A stretch of DNA of 64,000 nucleotides, from NCBI GenBank assembly GCA_035502095.1, contig DATJUX010000026.1, positions 62,001 through 126,000 on the forward strand, given 5' to 3'. The position numbers and the translations under genes were made by a program. Positions 16,553 through 24,087 of the stretch are shown piece by piece (position 1 is the stretch's first letter; every line of letters starts with the position of its first letter). A model generated the notes under the pieces. It had not been told where the DNA came from. It saw only the letters and a program-made list of their open reading frames with translations, and did not search any database. This stretch comes from JAKANT01 sp035502095. GTDB taxonomy: Bacteria; Pseudomonadota; Gammaproteobacteria; Burkholderiales; Burkholderiaceae_F.

Positions 16553-17926
16553 GTGAGAACGCTCTGGGCCCCACGCGCCTGGCTCAAAACCGGCTGGCGA
16601 GACGACGTCCTCCTGCGCATCGACACGTCCGGCCGCTGGTCCGAGATCACCCCCGATGTCGCAGCACCCCCGGCTGGCGCGGAGATGATGCCGGGGCCGC
16701 TCCTGCCCGGTCTCGTGAACGCTCACTCGCACTCGTTCCAGCGCGCCTTTGCCGGCCTCGCCGAGCGGCGCGAGTCGGACGCGGACGACTTCTGGTCCTG
16801 GCGCGATCGCATGTATCGCGTCGCCCTGCGCATCACGCCCGCCCATCTGCGCGCCGTCGCCGCGCACCTGTTCGTCGAGCTGCTGCGCGGCGGTTACACG
16901 CATGTCTGCGAGTTCCACTACCTGCAGCACGACCGCGACGGCAAGCCTTACGCCGATCCGCTCGAACTCTCGTGGGCCGTGGCCGACGCCGCGCACGAAG
17001 CCGGCATCGGCCTGACCATGCTGCCGGTGCTGTACGAGCGCGCGGGTTTCCGGCAGCCATCGCTGCGCGAGGATCAGCGGCGCTTCCGCACTTCGGCGCA
17101 AAGCGTGTGGGCCGCGCAGCACACGCTGAAGACGAGCCGCCGTGCGCTCCTGAACACCGGCGTCGCGATCCATTCGCTGCGTGCGGCGGCGCCCGAGTCG
17201 ATCACCATGCTGCGCAAGCTCGCCGACGGATTCGACGGCCCGATCCACATTCACGTCGCCGAACAGATAGCCGAGGTCGAGGACTGCCTCGCCGCGACCG
17301 GCGCGCGCCCGGCCGAATGGCTCGCGCGCGAGCGCCTGCTCGACGCGCGCTGGCAGCTGGTGCATGCGACGCATACGTTGTCCGGAGAAATCGAGGCGGT
17401 CGCGGCGAGCCATGCCGGCGTCGTCCTGTGCCCGAGCACCGAAGGCAATCTGGGCGACGGGTTGTGCGATCTGCCGCGCTGGCTCGATGCCGGCGTGCCG
17501 ATCACGCTCGGCTCCGACAGTCACGTCACGCGCGAGTGGCGTGAAGAGCTGCGCTGGCTCGACTACGGGCAGCGTCTAGCGCGCCGGCAGCGCAATGTCG
17601 CCGCCGCGCCGAAGAAGGGCGAGCCTTCGACTGCCCAGCACCTGTTTGCGCGCGTGCTCCAAGGCGCGACGGCGGCCGGAGAGCGGAGTTGGGGCCTGGA
17701 ACCCGGCGCGCGCGCCGACGCGCTGGTGGTCGACATGCAAGGCGCCAGCCTGCTCGGACTCCCGGCACCGCAGCTGCTCGACGCCTTGATCTTCTCGAGC
17801 CCGGGACGGCCCTGGCGCGATGTCATGGTGGCCGGTCGTTGGGTGGTGCGAAATCATCATCACGCGGCCTCGGAGAGCATCGCGCGCAGCTTCGAAGCGG
17901 CGATGCAGGAGATCTGGGGCGGGTAG
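16553..17926 (+). CDS. hutF: Formimidoylglutamate deiminase
   Basis: Converts N-formimino-L-glutamate to N-formyl-L-glutamate and ammonia, feeding HutG. Its presence shows the five-step (HutF/HutG) route rather than one-step formiminoglutamase. The 457-residue amidohydrolase has the zinc-binding NAHSHSFQR (H58, H60), IHIHVAEQIAEVEDC for the later His and Glu, VHATHTL, and LGSDSHVTREW with the metal Asp. The start is GTG 16553, 15 bases after the hutG stop. It ends the rightward hut unit; the convergent LysR gene begins only three bases beyond its stop, with no room for a terminator. Confidence 0.94.
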   Translation: MRTLWAPRAWLKTGWRDDVLLRIDTSGRWSEITPDVAAPPAGAEMMPGPLLPGLVNAHSHSFQRAFAGLAERRESDADDFWSWRDRMYRVALRITPAHLRAVAAHLFVELLRGGYTHVCEFHYLQHDRDGKPYADPLELSWAVADAAHEAGIGLTMLPVLYERAGFRQPSLREDQRRFRTSAQSVWAAQHTLKTSRRALLNTGVAIHSLRAAAPESITMLRKLADGFDGPIHIHVAEQIAEVEDCLAATGARPAEWLARERLLDARWQLVHATHTLSGEIEAVAASHAGVVLCPSTEGNLGDGLCDLPRWLDAGVPITLGSDSHVTREWREELRWLDYGQRLARRQRNVAAAPKKGEPSTAQHLFARVLQGATAAGERSWGLEPGARADALVVDMQGASLLGLPAPQLLDALIFSSPGRPWRDVMVAGRWVVRNHHHAASESIARSFEAAMQEIWGG

Positions 17927-17929
17927 CCG

Positions 17930-18820
17930 TTACCGCAGCACCTCCGCCAGCGTCTTGCGCAACCAGGCGTTGGCCGCATCCGTGTGGAAGCGCTCGTGCC
18001 AGTGCTGCTTCACCGCATACGGCGGCAGGGGGACCGGCGGCTCGAGCACCCGCACCCGTTCCTGCTGGGCCAAGGCCTCGCCGAGGCGCCGCGGCACGAT
18101 GACGACCAATTCCGTCTGCGCCACCAGCCGTGCGACGCCGAGAAACGTCGGCACCTTCAGTGCGACGTGGCGCGCGTAGCTTTTCTTCGCGAGCACCTTG
18201 TCGACGATCGCGTGTCCTGTGCCCGACGTCGACACGACGATGTGGCTCTCGGCGAGGAATTGCTGCCTGGTCGGCTTCGCCTTGATGCGCGGATGATCCG
18301 CCGCGACGAGGCATACGAAATCCTGCTGGAACAGCGTCTGCTGGTAGAAGCCGGCCTCGAGGTGCGGCATGAAACCGACCGCGAGGTCGAGCTCCCCGGA
18401 CTCGAGCTGGCGCGGACTGTCGGTCGTGATGCGCTCGGCCTCGATCGCCACGCCCGGCGCCACGCGGCGCACGTGGTTGACCAGCTTCGGCAGCACGACG
18501 ATCTCGCTGATGTCGGTCATGCAGATCCGGAACTGGCGCTGCGTGGTGGCGGCATCGAACGCGGCGCGCGCCCCCGCGAGCTGCGCGAGCCGCTCGACCG
18601 CGGCCGTTATCTCAGGATGGATGCGCTGCGCGTACGGTGTCGGTTCCATGCCGCGCGACGTGCGCGCGAAGAGGCGGTCGCCGAAATGCCGGCGCAGCTT
18701 GCGCAGCGCGATGCTGGCATTGGGCTGCGCTATGCCGAGCTGCTCGGCCGCGCGCGACACGCTCTGGGTCCTGTAGACCTCGATGAACACGTCGAGCCAA
18801 CCGATGTCGAGCTTGGCCAC
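17930..18820 (-). CDS. LysR-family regulator, probable activator of the gentisate operon
   Basis: A LysR regulator of 296 residues from GTG 18820 (AKLDIGWLDVFIEV), the normal family length. The winged-helix domain includes SVSRAAEQLGIAQPNASIALRKL, and the C-terminal half is a periplasmic-binding-like effector domain. ATG 18883 is in frame but would add 21 residues, leave only 41 bp to the divergent hydroxylase gene and put a 9-bp inverted repeat inside the coding region. It lies divergent to the 3-hydroxybenzoate/gentisate genes, the usual arrangement for the LysR activator of that pathway. The effector is probably 3-hydroxybenzoate or gentisate. Confidence 0.85.
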   Translation of the reverse strand: MAKLDIGWLDVFIEVYRTQSVSRAAEQLGIAQPNASIALRKLRRHFGDRLFARTSRGMEPTPYAQRIHPEITAAVERLAQLAGARAAFDAATTQRQFRICMTDISEIVVLPKLVNHVRRVAPGVAIEAERITTDSPRQLESGELDLAVGFMPHLEAGFYQQTLFQQDFVCLVAADHPRIKAKPTRQQFLAESHIVVSTSGTGHAIVDKVLAKKSYARHVALKVPTFLGVARLVAQTELVVIVPRRLGEALAQQERVRVLEPPVPLPPYAVKQHWHERFHTDAANAWLRKTLAEVLR

Positions 18821-18853
18821 TTGCGACGAATAAAAAAACGTTATCCGAAGTAT

Positions 18854-18887
18854 ATCGATGCCTGTCTTTACGAAATATGGCATCGAT
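18854..18887. promoter_or_regulatory. Candidate LysR operator, 9-bp inverted repeat
   Basis: ATCGATGCC (18854-18862) and GGCATCGAT (18879-18887) are perfect inverted copies separated by 16 bases, between the LysR gene and the divergent hydroxylase gene. Position and symmetry fit a LysR-type binding site. Confidence 0.55.
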
Positions 18888-18924
18888 CCGACACTGGCGC
18901 CACATCACACGAGGAGACAGCACG

Positions 18925-20118
18925 ATGAGCACCTCTTCTCTTCCGGTCCTGGTTGCGGGCGGCGGCATCGGCGGCCTCGCTGCGGCGCTTGCCCTGACGC
19001 GCCGCGGCTTCGCCGTCAAGGTCCTCGAACAAGCGCCGCAACTCGGCGAGATCGGCGCCGGCATCCAGCTCGGCCCGAACGCCTTCGCCGCTTTCGACGC
19101 GCTCGGCATCGGCGAGCGCGCGCGCGGCCGCGCCGTCTACACCGACGAGATGGTCATGCACGATGCGATCGACGAAACCCGGGTCGCGCGCATCGAAACC
19201 GGCACCGCGTTCCGTGCGCGCTTCGGCAATCCGTACGGGGTGATCCACCGCGCCGACGTGCACAAGTCGCTGCTCGAAGGCGCGCAAGCGAGCGACCGGA
19301 TCGATGTCAGCACGTCGACCACGGTGCAGCGGGTCGAGCAGGACGACGACACGGTGACCGTCCATGACACCAGTGGACGCACCCATCGCGGCATCGCGCT
19401 GATCGGCGCCGATGGCGTCAAGTCGGCCGTGCGCCGGCAATACGTGGGCGATGAAGCCCGCGTTTCCGGCCACGTGGTCTATCGGGCCGTCGTCGACCGC
19501 AAGGATTTCCCGGCGGATCTGCGCTGGAACGCGGCCAGCATCTGGGTCGGCCCGAACTGCCACCTGGTGCACTACCCGCTGCGCGGCGGCGACCAGTACA
19601 ACGTCGTCGTCACGTTCCACAGCCGCGAGAAGGAGGAGTGGAGCGTGCGCGAGGGCAACCGTGAAGAGGTACAAAGCTACTTCGAAGGTATCTGCCCGCG
19701 GGCGCGCCAGCTGATCGACCTGCCCAAGGACTGGAAGCGCTGGGCGACCGCCGACCGCGAGCCGATCGCGCAATGGAACTTCGGCCGCGTCACGTTGCTC
19801 GGCGACGCCGCGCATCCGACGCTGCAGTACCTGGCGCAAGGCGCCTGCATGGCGCTCGAAGACGCGGTCACGCTGGGCGCCGCCCTGCGCGTCCAAGGCA
19901 ACGACTTCGGCAAGGCGTTTGCCCACTACCAGCGCTCGCGCGTCGCGCGCACCGCGCGGGTCGTGCTCTCCGCCCGCGAGATGGGCCGCCTCTTCCACGC
20001 CAAGGGCGTCGAACGCATGGTGCGCAACGAACTGTGGAAGGACCGCAGCCAGGAGCGCTACTACGACGCGATGGAGTGGCTGTATGGCTGGACCGTCGAC
20101 AAGTGCCTCGCCGCGTGA
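18925..20118 (+). CDS. 3-hydroxybenzoate 6-hydroxylase type FAD monooxygenase
   Basis: A 397-residue flavoprotein hydroxylase, soluble, NAD(P)H dependent. It has the FAD motif GGGIGG (12-17), the DG motif near IGADGVKS (about 160-166) and the GD motif GDAAHPTLQY (from about 293). Its closest resemblance is to MhbM/NagX-type 3-hydroxybenzoate 6-hydroxylases, which make gentisate; salicylate hydroxylases are related. The next gene is a gentisate dioxygenase, which supports a gentisate-forming role. ATG 18925 follows GAGGAGAC. It heads a four-gene operon with the dioxygenase, hydrolase and transporter. Confidence 0.85.
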   Translation: MSTSSLPVLVAGGGIGGLAAALALTRRGFAVKVLEQAPQLGEIGAGIQLGPNAFAAFDALGIGERARGRAVYTDEMVMHDAIDETRVARIETGTAFRARFGNPYGVIHRADVHKSLLEGAQASDRIDVSTSTTVQRVEQDDDTVTVHDTSGRTHRGIALIGADGVKSAVRRQYVGDEARVSGHVVYRAVVDRKDFPADLRWNAASIWVGPNCHLVHYPLRGGDQYNVVVTFHSREKEEWSVREGNREEVQSYFEGICPRARQLIDLPKDWKRWATADREPIAQWNFGRVTLLGDAAHPTLQYLAQGACMALEDAVTLGAALRVQGNDFGKAFAHYQRSRVARTARVVLSAREMGRLFHAKGVERMVRNELWKDRSQERYYDAMEWLYGWTVDKCLAA

Positions 20119-20142
20119 ACACGACTGAATCCGGAGACAGCC

Positions 20143-21180
20143 ATGAACGATCTTGGACGACTCGAAGACCTGCCCGCCGACTATCGCGCGGCACTGACGC
20201 GGCAGAACCTCGTGCCGCTGTGGCCCAGCCTGCGCGCGCTGCTGCCGCCTGGCCAGCCACGACCCGCCACGCGGGCGACACACTGGTCCTACCAGGCGCT
20301 GCGCCCGCTGCTGCTTCAAGCCGGTGCGCTGACGCCGATCGAAAAGGCCGAGCGCCGCGTGCTGGTCCTGGCCAACCCCGGCCACGGCCTCGAGAAGATG
20401 CAGGCCAGCGCGGCGATGTACCTCGGCATGCAGTTGCTGCTGCCGGGTGAATGGGCGCCCGCGCACCGCCACACGCCGAACGCGGTGCGCATGATCGTCG
20501 AAGGCGAAGGCGCCTACACGACGGTGGACGGCGAGAAGTGCCCGATGAGCCGCGGCGATCTCGTGCTGACGCCCACCGGCCTGTGGCACGAGCATGGGCA
20601 CGACGGATCGGCGCCGGTGGTTTGGCTCGACGTGCTCGACCTGCCGCTCGTGTACTACATGGAGGCGAGTTATCACGTCGACGGCGCACGCCAGACCGTC
20701 AAGCCGGGCAGCAGCGATCGCGCGTACGCGCGCGCGGGCCTCCTGCCGACGCGGGTGTTCGAACGCGCGGCGAATCCGTACCCGATGCTGCGCTACCCAT
20801 GGGTCGACACGCGCGCGGCGCTCGAAACGCTGGCCGCGGAGCTGCCGGCCCCGGAGGCAGTCCAGCTCACGTACGTCAACCCCGAAACCGGCGCCGACGT
20901 GCAGAACATCCTCGGCTATCGCGCGTCGATGCTGCGCCCCGGCGAGACGTTGCAGCTCCCGGTGCGCTCGCCGGCCGCCGTGTTCCACCTCATCGAAGGT
21001 GCGGCCGACGTGCGCATCGGCGGACAGACGTTTGCCCTGGCCGAGTCGGACACGTGCTGCGCGCCCGGGTTCACGCCCGTGACGCTAGCCAACCGCTCCG
21101 CCGTCGCACCCGCCTTTTTCTTCATCGCCGACGAGACGCCGCTGCATCGCAAGCTCGGCGTCTACGAGCAGCGCCAATGA
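20143..21180 (+). CDS. Gentisate 1,2-dioxygenase
   Basis: A 345-residue bicupin that opens the gentisate ring between C1 and C2 to maleylpyruvate using Fe(II). The first cupin has APAHRHTPNAVR with the HxH iron ligands and GLWHEHGHDG with the distal His; the second cupin (about 250-330) lacks an obvious metal set, as usual in this family. Length matches characterised enzymes. ATG 20143 follows GGAG after a short gap from the hydroxylase gene. Position between gentisate-forming hydroxylase and fumarylpyruvate hydrolase fits the pathway. Confidence 0.92.
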   Translation: MNDLGRLEDLPADYRAALTRQNLVPLWPSLRALLPPGQPRPATRATHWSYQALRPLLLQAGALTPIEKAERRVLVLANPGHGLEKMQASAAMYLGMQLLLPGEWAPAHRHTPNAVRMIVEGEGAYTTVDGEKCPMSRGDLVLTPTGLWHEHGHDGSAPVVWLDVLDLPLVYYMEASYHVDGARQTVKPGSSDRAYARAGLLPTRVFERAANPYPMLRYPWVDTRAALETLAAELPAPEAVQLTYVNPETGADVQNILGYRASMLRPGETLQLPVRSPAAVFHLIEGAADVRIGGQTFALAESDTCCAPGFTPVTLANRSAVAPAFFFIADETPLHRKLGVYEQRQ

Positions 21181-21208
21181 AATGCAACACCACCTACGGA
21201 GAACGACC

Positions 21209-21916
21209 GTGACCACCGCGAACTACATCTGGGCTCCGCCGCCCGTGCGCTCCCTGCCGATCCGCGGCCGGGCCGAGCGCCTGCCGATCAACCGGCTCTT
21301 CTTCGTCGGCCGCAACTATCACGCGCACGCGCTCGAGATGGGCAAGCCGGTCGACAAGGCGAATGCCAGCCTGTTCTACTTCACGAAGTCGCCGCAGACG
21401 CTGGTCGAGTCCGGCGCCAGCGTCGACTACCCGCCGGGAACGAACAACTTCCATCACGAGATGGAACTGGTCGTCGCCATCGGCAAGGCGGGGTTCCGCG
21501 TCGACGCCGCGGCTGCCCACGAGCTCGTCTACGGCTACGCGTGCGGACTCGACATGACGCGGCGCGACCTGCAGCTCGTCGCGCGCGAACAGGGCCGGCC
21601 CTGGGATCTCGGCAAGGACGTCGAGGAATCCTCGGTCGTCTCGGAGATCGTGCCGATGCCCGGCGCCGTGCTCGATCGCGGCGCCCTCGCACTGACCGTC
21701 AACGGCAAGGCGCGCCAGCAATCGGATCTCGCGCTCCTGATCTGGAACGTGCGCGAGGTGATCGCCGACCTCTCGCGGTTCTATCACCTGAAACCCGGCG
21801 ACCTGATCTTCACCGGCACGCCGGAAGGTGTCGGCCCGGTCGTACCCGGTGATCGGCTTGCAGGACGCATCGACGGCATCGGCGATATCACCCTGAACGT
21901 CGGTGCCGCAGCCTGA
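21209..21916 (+). CDS. Fumarylpyruvate hydrolase, FAH family
   Basis: A 235-residue member of the fumarylacetoacetate hydrolase family. Conserved features are FFVGRNYHAHALEMG, the metal-binding HHEMELVVAIG (Glu ligands), CGLDMTRRDLQ and LKPGDLIFTGTPEGVGP. In gentisate operons this enzyme hydrolyses fumarylpyruvate to fumarate and pyruvate. GTG 21209, eight bases after GGAG, gives the family start; an upstream in-frame ATG at 21182 would add residues and almost abut the dioxygenase stop. No maleylpyruvate isomerase gene is in the cluster, so either it is elsewhere or this enzyme acts on maleylpyruvate directly. Confidence 0.88.
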   Translation: MTTANYIWAPPPVRSLPIRGRAERLPINRLFFVGRNYHAHALEMGKPVDKANASLFYFTKSPQTLVESGASVDYPPGTNNFHHEMELVVAIGKAGFRVDAAAAHELVYGYACGLDMTRRDLQLVAREQGRPWDLGKDVEESSVVSEIVPMPGAVLDRGALALTVNGKARQQSDLALLIWNVREVIADLSRFYHLKPGDLIFTGTPEGVGPVVPGDRLAGRIDGIGDITLNVGAAA

Positions 21917-21951
21917 CCGATCCATCCACAGAACATTCCAAGGAGATTCCC

Positions 21952-23298
21952 ATGCAACCCCATCGTCCGGTCGACGTCACCGACGTCATCAACCGGTATC
22001 CGCTGGCGCCGTTCCAGATCCTGATCGTGGCGCTGTGCTTCCTGATCGTTGCCATCGACGGCTTCGACACCGCCGCGATCGGCTTTCTCGCACCGGCAAT
22101 CCGCGCCGAATGGAACCTCGGTCCCGCGCAGCTTGCACCGTTGTTCGGCGCCGGGCTTGCGGGCCTGATGGCGGGCGCGTTCGTCTTCGGGCCGCTCGCC
22201 GACAAGTTCGGGCGCAAGAACGTACTGTTGGCGTGCGTGCTGTTCTTCGCGGTCGCGTCCCTGGCGTCGGCGTATTCGTCGTCGCTGTGGGAGCTGGTGA
22301 TGTGGCGCTTTCTCACCGGGCTCGGCCTCGGTGGCGCGATGCCCAACTCGGTGACGCTCACGTCCGAGTTCTGTCCCGCGAAGCGCCGTTCGTTTCTAGT
22401 GACGACCATGTTCTGCGGTTTCACGGTCGGATCCGCGCTCGGGGGACTCGCGTCGGCCAGCCTGGTCGAGGACCACGGATGGCGTTCGGTGCTCATGCTC
22501 GGCGGCGCGCTGCCGCTCGCGCTGGTTCCGCTGATGGCCTGGAAGCTGCCCGAGTCCGTGCGCTACCTGGTGATGGAGGGCAAGGGCCTCGATCGCGTCG
22601 CTGCGACCCTGGCCCGGATCGCGCGCGGCGAGAACTTCACCGGCGTGCGCTTCGTCGTGACGGAGAAAAGACCCCGGGGTTTCCCGGTCGGCCACCTGTT
22701 CCGCGCCGACCTCGTGCGCGGCACGCTGCTTCTGTGGATCGCGTTCTTCATGAGCCTGCTCGTGATCTACCTGCTGTCAAGCTGGCTGCCGACGTTCATC
22801 AAGAGCACCGGCGTCTCGTTGAAGACCGCCTCCCTCGTCACGGCGATGTTCCAGGTCGGTGGCACCGCCGGAGCGATCGTGCTCGGCTGGCTGATGGACC
22901 GCGTCAGCGCGCACCGCGTGCTTGCGGTGAGCTATGCACTGGCAGGCCTGTTCATCGCCGCGATCGGCAGTCTCGCCGGCGCGCCGTGGCTGGTCGGCCT
23001 GGTCGTCTTCTGTGCGGGCTTCTGCATCTCCGGCTCGCAGGTCGGCGCGAACGCGCTCTCGGCGAACTTCTATCCGACCGATTGCCGGGCTACGGGGGTC
23101 AGCTGGGCCAACGGGGTCGGGCGCATCGGATCGGTGCTCGGCTCGGTAGGTGGCGGTGCGATGTTGTCGATGAACCTGGCGCTGCCGACGGTGTTCCTGC
23201 TCGTCGGAATCCCGGCGGTCGTGGCGGGGATCACGATGTTCGCACTGGGGCACCTGCGTTCCGGGTCGCCGCGCGGCGAGCTAGCGTTGCAGGCGTAA
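21952..23298 (+). CDS. MFS aromatic acid:H+ symporter (AAHS family)
   Basis: A 448-residue inner-membrane carrier with 12 predicted helices. Family signatures are DGFDTAAIG in helix 1, GPLADKFGRKNVL in the helix 2/3 loop and LPESVRYLVMEG in the central loop, as in PcaK, BenK and MhbT. It is the last gene of the gentisate operon and most likely imports 3-hydroxybenzoate or gentisate. ATG 21952 follows AAGGAG. A hairpin terminator candidate follows 22 bases after the stop. Confidence 0.9.
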   Translation: MQPHRPVDVTDVINRYPLAPFQILIVALCFLIVAIDGFDTAAIGFLAPAIRAEWNLGPAQLAPLFGAGLAGLMAGAFVFGPLADKFGRKNVLLACVLFFAVASLASAYSSSLWELVMWRFLTGLGLGGAMPNSVTLTSEFCPAKRRSFLVTTMFCGFTVGSALGGLASASLVEDHGWRSVLMLGGALPLALVPLMAWKLPESVRYLVMEGKGLDRVAATLARIARGENFTGVRFVVTEKRPRGFPVGHLFRADLVRGTLLLWIAFFMSLLVIYLLSSWLPTFIKSTGVSLKTASLVTAMFQVGGTAGAIVLGWLMDRVSAHRVLAVSYALAGLFIAAIGSLAGAPWLVGLVVFCAGFCISGSQVGANALSANFYPTDCRATGVSWANGVGRIGSVLGSVGGGAMLSMNLALPTVFLLVGIPAVVAGITMFALGHLRSGSPRGELALQA

Positions 23299-23319
23299 TT
23301 CGGATCGGTCGCTTCCAGC

Positions 23320-23352
23320 AGGCCCGCGTGAATTTTCGACACACGCGGGCCT
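23320..23352 (+). terminator. Probable terminator of the gentisate operon
   Basis: AGGCCCGCGTG (23320-23330) pairs perfectly with CACGCGGGCCT (23342-23352), an 11-bp stem with an A/T-rich loop. The T tract after it is weak. Confidence 0.6.
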
Positions 23353-23429
23353 TGGGTTGTCCTGTTTGGACGCCGCACGCCGATTACCTGATTGCACCGG
23401 CTCCGAACCCGCTCGGAACGGCGCCTGAC

Positions 23430-23636
23430 ATGAAAAACACGATCCGCGGCCTGGCTATCGTCCTGGCAATCCTCATTACCGCGTGCGGCTTCCTGGTGCT
23501 TGCCGTCCCGGCACGGGTGGACACGCATCGGGCGCTGCCCGAAATCGTGCTGCCTCCGGTCCAAGTGCTGGCCACCAAGCCGCGCGACGAGCAACGTGCC
23601 GGCGCCACGCCGGAGTCCGGCACCGGCCCGATTTGA
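23430..23636 (+). CDS. Small exported or membrane-anchored protein, paralog 1
   Basis: A 68-residue protein beginning MKNTIRGLAIVLAILITACG, a hydrophobic N-terminal segment that could be a signal peptide or anchor; a Cys at residue 19 may be a weak lipobox. The rest is short and polar with LPEIVLPPVQVLATKPRDEQ. A very similar pattern recurs in the next gene, so the two appear paralogous. No known domain is recognised. Coding is supported by the paralogy more than by a ribosome binding site, which is poor here. Function unknown. Confidence 0.55.
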   Translation: MKNTIRGLAIVLAILITACGFLVLAVPARVDTHRALPEIVLPPVQVLATKPRDEQRAGATPESGTGPI

Positions 23637-23742
23637 CCGCCCGCGCGCGCGAATCTCCGACAAAGGACCCGTCAGCGCCCGGAAGTTTGAACTCCGTGTT
23701 TGGAATGGTTGCACTAACTGGCATAACAACCGGAGATCAAAC

Positions 23743-23946
23743 ATGACGCGCATCTCGATCCGTAGCATCGCTGGGGTCCTGGCGATCACCGTCACGGCCA
23801 CCATCCTGCAAGGCATCGCCAGCCTGGCTCACGTCGATTCGCCGGCGTCGCCCGTCGTCACCCTGCCCGCGGTGACGGTCGTCGCCAACAAGCCGCAGGA
23901 AGAGCAACCGGTTCTCGCCAGTTCGGTCACCGACGGCGCGATGTAA
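23743..23946 (+). CDS. Small exported or membrane-anchored protein, paralog 2
   Basis: A 67-residue protein with a hydrophobic N-terminal stretch (IAGVLAITVTATILQGIASL) and a short tail containing VVTLPAVTVVANKPQEEQ. The tail matches the preceding small protein in the order LP, V-x-V, KP and E/D-E-Q. CCGGAG lies eight bases before ATG 23743. A good hairpin terminator follows the stop. The pair has no recognised domain; they could be small envelope or stress proteins, but this is a guess. Confidence 0.6.
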   Translation: MTRISIRSIAGVLAITVTATILQGIASLAHVDSPASPVVTLPAVTVVANKPQEEQPVLASSVTDGAM

Positions 23947-23956
23947 GACTTTCGGG

Positions 23957-23976
23957 AGCGGCCGGCTACGGCCGCT
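23957..23976 (+). terminator. Intrinsic terminator after the small paralog pair
   Basis: AGCGGCCG, a four-base GCTA loop and CGGCCGCT form a perfect 8-bp stem followed by TCTT. It begins 10 bases past the stop codon. Confidence 0.65.
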
Positions 23977-24087
23977 TCTTGCCACACACCTTCGGCGCTC
24001 GACCCGCTCTTCGCCAAACGCACTGCGACCGCTCCTCGCTTCGCCGCCCTCGAGGAAGGGTTGGCGCCGGAGCGCAGAATCCGTCGT

